The notes beneath the pieces were generated by a model. That model made no database searches and had not been told where the DNA came from. It was given only the letters and a program-made list of their open reading frames with translations. Of a DNA stretch of 14,251 nucleotides, positions 8,082 to 14,251 are shown in pieces. How positions within the stretch are numbered: position 1 is the stretch's first letter; the number at the start of each line of letters is the position of its first letter. The position numbers were made by a program, and so were the translations under genes. The stretch is from the NCBI GenBank assembly GCA_027596945.1, contig JADGJH010000807.1:1-14251 (forward strand), read 5' to 3'. Source of the stretch: Physocladia obscura (Eukaryota > Chytridiomycota > Chytridiomycetes > Chytridiales > Chytriomycetaceae).

Positions 8082-8480
8082 AGAACATGAATATGAACAA
8101 GAATCAATTGCATCACATCCTAAAACTTTCTCAATGGACTCACCAACAGACTTATTATTTTTTTGATTGCACCACACAGAACAACCAACTTCACAATCAC
8201 CTCTCCTCACAATTAACAGTTTCATAGGAAACCAACCAGCTGAAATACTCATTGACCCAGGAGCTAATGCCAGCTTCATGAATGCATGACACAACCATCG
8301 CCAAGAAATTCATTGCACAAACAAAAAGCAACCAATATGCTTAGCAAACCATTCAATTATTGACAGACACATTTATAACTTTAACTAGATTCAGTGACCA
8401 ACATAATGTCATCTCCACTAACATTGCCTACAATTTAATACTAGGTAAGGACTGGTTAGACAAGTTCAATCCAGCCATAG
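8071..8480 (+). pseudogene. Protease of element 2, mutated active site
   Basis: The frame from 8071 reads LEEHEYEQESIASHPKTF, meets a TGA at a T-run near 8163-8175, then gives FIGNQPAEILIDPGANASFM. The catalytic Asp is at 8254-8256, but the motif is D-P-G-A instead of D-S/T-G-A; element 1 retains DSGA at the same place. A further TGA near 8287 and a shift to the frame used from 8292 onward follow. The C-terminal protease motif LILGKDWLDKFNPAIDW is intact at about 8419-8470. Ser/Thr after the catalytic Asp is needed for retropepsin active-site geometry, so activity is unlikely even apart from the stops. Confidence 0.8.
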
Positions 8481-9628
8481 ATTGGCCCTCAACTACTCTT
8501 TGTTTCAACTCCAAGAACAATTCACATCAATGGATCTGCAAGACGTCTCAGCGCGAGATTCAACTACTATCAGCAATAGCTTTTAAAGACTTACTTCAAA
8601 GACTGCAAGACATTCAAATGCTAGGAATGCTCATACTAAAGACATCACAAAGGGACAATAAGACCATTGTGATCCCACCTAAAGAAATCAATAACATTGC
8701 CTCAACAGAAGGTTCCAACATTGTCAAGACTACAGAAGAACAAAATCAGGCAGACGCCAAATCAAAACTAATAGAAACACTTCTGAACAAACTTCAAATA
8801 ATAATCAAGAAATACAAATTAGTTTTCCAGCCTTTCGAAAGACTGCCACCATCTCAAAGCATAGACCACAAAATTGAATTAATCGACAAAAGCTCCACTC
8901 CAACTTCAAGACCAATCTACTCAATGAATGAAGAAGAACTAAATACATTAAAGAAAGAATTAACCTTTCTCCTACAGAATAAGCACATTCAAGAATCAAT
9001 ATCACCCTATGGCACTCCTATATTCTACATCAAACAGAAGGACAAGCTTCAACTTGTCTTTGGCTATTGCACACTTAATAAAAATACTGTCAAGAACAGG
9101 ACTGCACTGCCAAATATATTAGAAATCTTGGACAGACTATCATGGCTTGAAAAGTTACTGGTGCATTTGAAAGTCCAAATGGCATTACTACCCATTTGAA
9201 ATGACTCTACTTTGATCTGAAGGCTGTCTTGTGTATGTCTTTCTTGTGGATCATTATTTGGTGATATTCCAAAGCTAAATCTAGTTTGGCGAAGTATTTT
9301 ACGCATGGTCGACAACATATTCCGCAAATATGTTGACAATTTTCTCAATGCATACATTGACGACATACTTGTTTATTCAGAAACATACAATCAACACTTA
9401 CACCACATTGAATCAGTATTAAATAAGCTACAAGAAAACAAGCTTCACTTCTGTTTAACCAAGTGCAACTTCTCAAAACAACAAGTTGACTACCTTGGAT
9501 ATCACATTAGAAACAATCCAGTTCAAGTCTCAAACAAACACATATCATCAATTTAAGAATTTGAACCACCAACAAATTATTCATCACTCCACTCATTCTT
9601 AGGACGTGCAAACACAGTCCACCGCTTT
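8481..9628 (+). pseudogene. Reverse transcriptase of element 2, with internal inversion
   Basis: A single frame runs from 8360 to 9199 and resumes unchanged at 9305-9556. Landmarks are LPPSQSIDHKIEL, then SPYGTPIFYIKQKDKLQL, then LNKNTVKNRTALPNI and DRLS. The block that should follow, with motif A and the MPFG segment, lies on the opposite strand (9145-9303). After it come VDNIFRKYVDNFLNAYIDD, with the catalytic YIDD at 9353-9364, and CNFSKQQVDYLGYHI. A TAA at 9554-9556 interrupts the connection region, which still reads FEPPTNYSSLHSFLG beyond it. The enzyme copies element RNA into cDNA. Disruption of motif A by the inversion makes the copy non-functional. Confidence 0.9.
9141..9307 (-). other. 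Micro-inversion in RT bounded by CATG
   Basis: Read on the minus strand, 9303-9145 encodes KYFAKLDLALEYHQI, then HKTAFRSK, a TAG, and SHFKWVVMPFGLSNAPVTFQ: the RT segment from motif A to just before VDNIF. Turning it round would join DRLS to KYFAKL and VTFQA to MVDNIF, both in frame. The 159-bp block is flanked by CATG at 9141-9144 and 9304-9307; CATG is its own reverse complement, so the breakpoints lie within these four bases. Confidence 0.93.
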
Positions 9629-10140
9629 GTGGAACACCACGAGTCGCTCCACTTTCTGATTTATTAAAGGACCATAAAACAAGGCCTGAATCAAAAATAT
9701 TCCCTTTATCACCATCACTAATGAAAATCTTCAACCAAGCAAAACAAGCCCTAATCTTGCCAAAAATTTTAGGAATTTTTGATACAAACAAAACGGTATA
9801 TTTAGCAACAGACTGGTCCAAAAGAGCATTAGGATCATGCATCTATCAACTAGACAAAAAGCAAAGTTCTCTTCCAATAGTTTATGCTTCAAGAAAGTGT
9901 AACCAAGCTGAATCAAATTATCATCCATACATGGGTGAAATTTTATCACTCTCTGCACCCATTGCCAATATATTCAAGGAAACAATGTCTACACTGATCA
10001 CAGCTCTCTTCAACACATTTTAACACAACCTCAGCTTCAACCTGTACATTTTAGATGGCTCGCCAATCTTCAACAATACAACTTCAAAAACCAGAAAAAT
10101 GAAACACAATTCCAGACGCATTATCTAAACAATCATTTTC
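9629..10140 (+). pseudogene. RNase H of element 2
   Basis: A frame change near 9630 leads to VAPLSDLLKDHKTRPESK and then, in the frame open from 9721, TVYLATDWSKRALGSCIY (first catalytic Asp), LPIVYASRKCNQAESNY and GEILSLS (catalytic Glu). Between 9955 and 9985 the reading shifts again to VYTDHSSLQHILTQPQLQP, which carries the third Asp (codon 9996-9998), ending near WLANLQQYNF. A last shift gives IPDALSKQ, the conserved end of the domain before integrase. All three recognised acidic positions survive, but three frames are needed, so no functional RNase H is made. The domain degrades the RNA strand of the hybrid. Confidence 0.85.
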
Positions 10141-11500
10141 ACAAGACATTGATACATCAACAGACAATTTAAATATCACTATATCAACAGCAACGCAAAC
10201 TAATACAATTTTACATGTCAACAAAAACTTTCACAATGAAATAAGAGAAGAAAGCAAGACAGACAAAATGTTCAACAACATATCAAAGCATTTGGTAGAT
10301 CCCAACAACAAATCTACTTATGAAAATACACCAGACAAGGCCCCCAAAGCATTTAAAGACCTTAATAGGACGTTACCAACTATGCAATGGAATTCTATAC
10401 TATTTAGACAAGATACACGTTTGATTTATGTTTTAGAATTTCTTTGCTCATACATAACTGACCTCACTCATGGAGGCAGGCATGGTATACATAACAATTG
10501 GGAACGCATAGCCAAAAGAATCACAAGACTTTATCACTGACCATCACTTCACTGCAACATCCAAGAAATTTGTACAATTCTGCGATTCATGCCAATGCTT
10601 CAAAATAGCTCAAAGATTACCTTACAGACTATTACAACCACACAAAATCCCTCAAGGATGTTGGGAAACTATTTTAATGGACTTCATCAGCCCAATTGTC
10701 ACATCAACAAACAGTTATGACACAATAATGGTATGCAACAAAATGAACTCAAATACTTCCCTGTAAGCAAACCAACAATGCAAAACACATAGTCAATCTC
10801 TACAAACTCAAAATATGAAACCATCACGGACTTCAAAAGAAAATCATCTCCCATTGTGACACATGATTTATATCCCAATTCTGGACAACTCTCCTCAAGT
10901 CCCTACATACGAAACAAATAGTATAGACTTTGTTCTATCCACAAACAGACAGACACACAGAAATCAAAAACAATTGGATTATCACGACACTTTGTATCAG
11001 TTGAAGACTGGGATTGTTACCTTTACATAATTGAATTTGGAATTAACAACACCAAGAACTCTTCCATGGGATATACTCTTTTATGTTAGACATAGGACAA
11101 AATCTGACATCCATAGTGGACATTAACCTTACAGTATACAACAACCTAAGCCTGGGTGACCAACAAGCAGCCTACCAAGTAGCAAAAAATAACTTACACA
11201 ATGCTCAAGACAAGCAAGCAGCCACCACAAACAGACATCAACTCAAATCACCCTTCAAAGTCAACAACCTTGTATTACTCTCTCTCAAGGATTTCAGACC
11301 ACCACACATCAAGGACAGACCTATTGCTAAACTCTCTGACATATATTCAGGACCATAAAAACTTTTGGAATTAATCAGACCTGCAAACTCCTGCCAGCTA
11401 AACATTCCAAACAATTAGGGAATATGCCCAGTATTTCATCCTGAAAAACTAAAGAAATACTACTGGGATACTACCCAAGAACATCCATTAAAATTCCTTA
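10141..11500 (+). pseudogene. Integrase and GPY/F region of element 2
   Basis: The frame from 10109 to 10540 carries the first half of the zinc-binding module, THGGRHGIHNNWERIAKRI. The second half (FVQFCDSCQCFKIAQRL, Cys codons 10581 and 10590) is in another frame up to 10766. Core motifs are WETILMDFISPIV (first Asp), then IISHCDT, where the second catalytic Asp is replaced by His (codon 10852-10854), and QTDRHTEIKNNW (Glu present). Several stops lie between 10767 and 11040. The C-terminal GPY/F-type part is readable from 11083 (SPFKVNNLVLLSLKDFRPP, KLSDIYSGP) with a TAA at 11356-11358, then CPVFHPEKLKKYYWD. Integrase inserts the cDNA into the genome; this copy cannot. Confidence 0.87.
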
Positions 11501-11572
11501 CCAATCTGTCAACGTGTCATCAAACAAATATTTCCCAAACGAAAAACTCTATACAACAATAAGCCTTGCCAA

Positions 11573-11737
11573 CAAGTTCTTATCAAATGGAAGGACCACA
11601 ATCCAATACTCAACATCTGGTTAGACGTCACCCCAGAGCTCATCAACAAACTACAACAACAAGAAAACAAAATAAATCAAGAAAATAGTTTATCATTGCA
11701 TACACTCTTGGAAACAGATGTCACAGAAACTGACTAG
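11573..11737 (+). pseudogene. Chromodomain remnant and Pol C terminus of element 2
   Basis: The frame gives QVLIKWKDHNPILNIWLDV and TPELINKL, matching residue by residue the better preserved chromodomain of element 4. It ends with LSLHTLLETDVTETD and TAG (11735-11737). The last seven codons overlap the LTR, which starts at 11719. Chromodomains bind histone tails and can steer integration. The upstream half of this domain (11500-11572) is out of frame. Confidence 0.8.
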
Positions 11738-12103
11738 TTTTCTGTAACTTCAATTCAAAATTTATTACTATTATATTCTTATTTTATTATCTTTTATTTT
11801 CCTTTATTATTCTTCTATTTGTCAGCTGCAAGTTCTTTTCCATTTCACAATTTTCCTTATGAAATTTTTACTTGCACCGCCCAAAAATTCTATTTCATTT
11901 TGTTTCAGAAAGGATCCTGAAACTCTATAAATTCAGGGTTATTGAAATTAAAATAAAAAAAGAATTCTTTATTAAAAACTTCAACTTTGTTTTGCTTTAG
12001 AACAAAAAGGAAGGCTGGCTGTGCAAAACACAGCTCAAGAAAATACTTCACTTTGCTGTCCCAAGTTAACTTTGCCCACTTGGAATTCTTCAACTCTCTC
12101 ACA
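11719..12103 (+). repeat. 3' LTR of element 2
   Basis: It starts TGTCACAG at the position homologous to the TGTAACAG start of the element 4 LTR, and ends CTCTCACA. It has a TATA box TATAAA at 11926-11931, followed by A/T-rich sequence with AATAAA. About 385 bp. Its final ~178 bp align with the truncated 5' LTR at 6637-6812. The 5' boundary is inferred by homology because the matching part of the 5' LTR is lost. Confidence 0.8.
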
Positions 12104-12108
12104 GGGGG

Positions 12109-12504
12109 TGTTACAGAATGAGCCTCTAGTTAGTGGTTTTAAGAGCAAAAGATTTGAGTTTTTAAAAGATTCTCTTTTATTTTCATTCAAGAGTTCTGAA
12201 TTTATAGTTTTGGATTTGAAATAGAAATAAAGAAGTTCCCAGAAAGAGAAAATAAAAAAAAAACAGAGAAAAATGAAGAAATAAGAAAATAAAGTAAAAA
12301 GTTGAAATGAAGGGATAATAATTGAAAGATTGATAAAGTAATGATAAAAGAATAATATGGAAGTAAAATGAGGTTTTGGTTGTTCTTGGTTGTTGTGTTG
12401 ATGTTGATGCTTGAAGAATTTTCCAGAACGGAATTTGAAATTTGAAAAATGTGGATAAGTATTGATTTGTCACCATATCAGTGAAAAATACTTATTCCGT
12501 TACA
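12109..12504 (-). repeat. LTR A, full-length isolated LTR
   Basis: A 396-bp unit with inverted ends TGTTACA...CCGTTACA, in the same orientation as and clearly related to LTR B (shared GAATGAGCCTCTAGT start, TTTTGGATTTGAAA, GAATTTTCCAGAAC). On the minus strand it has TATAAATTC (12206-12198). No internal region adjoins it: 12104-12108 is GGGGG next to the 3' LTR of element 2, and 12505-12508 is GTAG next to LTR B. The flanks do not form a target-site duplication. Probably a solo LTR or the remnant of a rearranged pair. Confidence 0.85.
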
Positions 12505-12508
12505 GTAG

Positions 12509-12872
12509 TGATATGGAATGAGCCTCTAGTAAGTAGGTTTTATTGCCAAAGAGTTAAGTTTTCAGAAGATTATCTTTTATTTGCATTCATAGTTCGGGTT
12601 TTTATAGTTTTGGATTTGAAAAAGAAAGAAAGAAGTTTCCAGAAAAAGAAAATCAAAAAGAAAAAGAGAAAAATGAAGAAGGAAGAAAGTAACAATAAAT
12701 GTGAAATAAAAGTATAAGAATTAATAAAGTGATAGAGAAAATATAGAAGAATAAGATGTCACTTGAAGTAAGTCGTGATTGTTTTCGGTTCTTGAGTTAT
12801 TGAGTTTCTTGTAGAATTTTCCAGAACAGCTGAAAAAATGTGGATAACAGGAAAAATGGTTATTCTGTTACA
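12509..12872 (-). repeat. LTR B, 3' LTR of element 4
   Basis: About 364 bp; read on the minus strand it begins TGTAACAGAATAACC directly after the polypurine tract and ends CTCATTCCATATCA. TATAAA lies at 12606-12601 on the minus strand, with AATAAA-type signals after it. Its right half is nearly identical to LTR C at the window start. The weak terminal TGATAT at 12509 suggests terminal mutation. Confidence 0.88.
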
Positions 12873-14251
12873 CCCGCCTCCAAGAGCATATGCAATGACA
12901 AAGGAAGAGTTGTAGGCTCTGATGTCAGTAGGTCTTTCTTGACACGTTCTTGAAGTTCTGGAGTGATATCCATCCAACAATTGTAGACTGGGTTGTGGTT
13001 TTTCCATTTTATCAAGACTTGACGTTTCCCTTCAATTCTTCTTGCAGCTAGAAGTTTTTCAACAGTTCTGACTTGAATTGGTTGACTTGCTAGTGGATGA
13101 GGTTTGGTAGAGTCCCAATAATATATCTTGAGTTTTTCAGGATGGAAAACAGGGTGAATGTGCCAGTTGGCAGGAAGTTCCAGGCAACAAGACGGAACTT
13201 CTCCAATTAGTTCAATAATCTTGTAAGGTCCGGAATATTGATCAGAGAGCTTTCCAGCAGGTCTGTCTTGTAAATGTGGTGGTCTGAAGTTCTTGAGTGA
13301 GATGAGAACAAGGTCTTCAATTTGGAAGGGTGATGCAAGTCTTCTGCAGTTGGCAACAACAGTGTAATGATCTTGAGCTTGGCAAATTTTATCTTTGGCA
13401 GCTTGGTAAGAGGTCCTTAAGTCACGTAAAGAGAGTGAGTCAAAAGGAGTGAAAGACAGGTTTAAGAAGGAGTTAGGGTGGCATCCATATTCTAGATAGA
13501 AAGGTGTGTATCCAGTAGAAGAGTTGACAGTGTCATTGATTCCAAATTCAATTTTGTGAATGTTTTCATCCCAGCCATCTTGCCAATAATTAACACATGA
13601 ATGAAGGGCAGAAAGTATCCAGTCATTCTTTTCTTCAATTTGGCTGTCAGCTTGAGGATGATAACTTGTGGAAGCAGTTTGTTTTTTTGATGTGAGAGAA
13701 CAACAGAGTTCTTTCCAGAATATTGACATGAATTTAGTGTTACAATCAGAGATCATGTGTTTGGGAATTCTATGGTGTTTGAAAATTTTGGCTTCAAAGA
13801 TGTTGGTAATGTCACAAGCGGTGGCAGTTCCTTTTAGTGCAAATATTCATGTTCTTTTGGTTCCAGAGTCAATTAAAACCATCATAGTGTCATTTCCAGC
13901 TGTAGTTGTGGGTAAATGAGTCATAAAGTCAACAGAAATTGTGTGCCATTGGTAAGGAGGTACTTCATGTGGCTGGAGTAATCCATAAGGTAGCTTTCTT
14001 GCAATCTTGTGTCGTTGGCAGGAGTTACATGTTTGAACAAAGGCTTGGACATCACAGCTGAGCTTTGGCCAGTGAAAATAATGTGTGATTCTTTCAGCTG
14101 TACGTTCCCAGTTGCTGGGAATTGCAGGTCCATAAGAGTGAGCCTTTTGAAGTATTGTGTGCCTGAGCAGCTTCGGGACAAAGAGTCTTGCATGTGTCTT
14201 GTCAACATAGTATAAGAGATCATTTCTGAGCTTATAACGTGAAATTTGAGA
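12860..14251 (-). pseudogene. Integrase-GPY/F-chromodomain end of Pol, one in-frame TGA
   Basis: One frame enters from the right edge and ends at TAA 12862-12860. It starts with the zinc-binding region (ILQKAHSYG, FVQTCNSCQRHK). The DDE core has Asp at 13930-13928 in TISVDFMTHLP, Asp at 13747-13745 in MISDCNTKF, and Glu at 13636-13634 in QADSQIEEKN. TGA at 13849-13847 interrupts between the two Asp residues. Next comes the GPY/F module (FRPPHLQDRPAGKLSDQYSG, then PYKIIEL), then a chromodomain (VEKLLAARRIEGKRQVLIKW) that retains the central Trp but lacks the two flanking cage aromatics, as in group II chromodomains. The second zinc-binding His seems replaced, and I count 36 rather than 35 residues between the last Asp and Glu. 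The last four codons lie inside LTR B. Confidence 0.9.
12873..12881 (-). other. Polypurine tract of element 4
   Basis: The minus strand reads GGAGGCGGG immediately before the LTR start TGTAACAG. This is the expected place for plus-strand DNA priming. It also encodes part of the Pol C terminus (LEAG). Confidence 0.75.

Larger units (their letters stand above)
6637..12103 (+). mobile_element. Element 2: Ty3/Gypsy chromovirus, nearly full length, inactive
   Basis: In order: truncated 5' LTR, primer binding site, gag with CCHC knuckle, protease, RT, RNase H, integrase (H2C2, DDE remnants, GPY/F), chromodomain, 3' LTR. RT before integrase and a terminal chromodomain define a chromovirus. The two LTR copies share about 170 bp with roughly one difference per ten bases by eye, so the insertion is not recent. 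Stops and frameshifts occur in nearly every domain. The 5' edge joins Copia coding sequence and the 3' edge abuts LTR A after GGGGG; no target-site duplication is recognisable. Confidence 0.9.
12509..14251 (-). mobile_element. Element 4: Ty3/Gypsy chromovirus, 3' part only
   Basis: Minus-strand element whose 3' end (LTR B, polypurine tract, chromodomain, integrase) lies in the window; gag, protease, RT, RNase H and the 5' LTR are expected to the right. Only one stop codon interrupts about 460 codons, so it is much younger than elements 1 and 2. It is colinear with element 2 but in a distinct subfamily, since the LTRs are clearly diverged. Confidence 0.88.

Noticed and set aside
8071..8090. 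Programmed +1 gag-pol frameshift site in element 2
   Set aside because: The frames do change here, but the element is full of random frameshifts and no known slippery motif stands out.
7941..8294. 117-codon minus-strand ORF over gag-protease
   Set aside because: Antisense of a low-complexity coding region, with no recognisable domain.
9064..9366. 100-codon minus-strand ORF overlapping RT
   Set aside because: It is not a gene: its middle part covers the inverted RT block in another frame and its ends are antisense of RT.
12104..12108. GGGGG as a polypurine tract making LTR A the 3' LTR of element 2
   Set aside because: LTR A is in minus orientation, and element 2 already has its own 3' LTR at the homologous position next to the Pol stop.
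1..14251. CRISPR array, prokaryotic operon or defence system
   Set aside because: No regular spaced repeats and no bacterial gene organisation; the window is eukaryotic retrotransposon sequence.

Overview
The window is A+T-rich eukaryotic nuclear DNA. It is most likely from a filamentous fungus: it has one intron-less nuclear tRNA-Trp gene, fungal-style short-intron signals (GTAAGT donor, one 62-nt candidate intron), and Ty3/Gypsy elements with a C-terminal chromodomain (chromoviruses). The exact lineage cannot be read from the sequence. Most of the window is a graveyard of LTR retrotransposons; no intact host protein gene is visible.

Layout. Positions 1-186 are the tail of a long terminal repeat (LTR), followed after 9 bp by tRNA-Trp (196-267, anticodon CCA) with its pol III promoter boxes and T-run terminator. 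Positions 271-2500 are A+T-rich and mostly featureless. They do hold a minus-strand patch (2011-1711) that reads as two exons joined over a 62-nt intron, broken by a TGA, and a small minus-strand ORF with a 63-bp-spaced repeat. Element 1 (about 2632-3905, minus) is a Gypsy fragment with a gag zinc-knuckle remnant and a protease with an intact DSGA motif. The Copia element (about 4379-6650, minus) keeps the integrase tail, an acidic linker, reverse transcriptase with YVDD, and RNase H. It has several frameshifts and an internal deletion, and is cut off at about 6637-6650. Element 2 (6637-12103, plus) is a nearly full-length but dead Gypsy chromovirus: truncated 5' LTR, PBS, gag, protease, RT, RNase H, integrase, chromodomain, 3' LTR. 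A 159-bp block in its RT is inverted between two CATG tetranucleotides. LTR A (12109-12504) and LTR B (12509-12872) follow edge to edge. LTR B is the 3' LTR of element 4 (minus), whose integrase-chromodomain frame runs off the right edge of the window with one internal TGA.

How the parts relate. Elements 1, 2 and 4 belong to related chromovirus lineages, with the same order, the same C-terminal wording and the same habit of ending pol a few codons inside the 3' LTR. LTRs A, B and the window-start LTR form one family in minus orientation. Elements 1 and 2 and Copia are clearly inactive; element 4 is the youngest-looking. The most striking observations are the CATG-bounded micro-inversion, the LTR ending 9 bp upstream of the tRNA gene, the three abutting LTRs, and the broken spliced gene. 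All positions were derived by hand; percentages and alignments are by eye.
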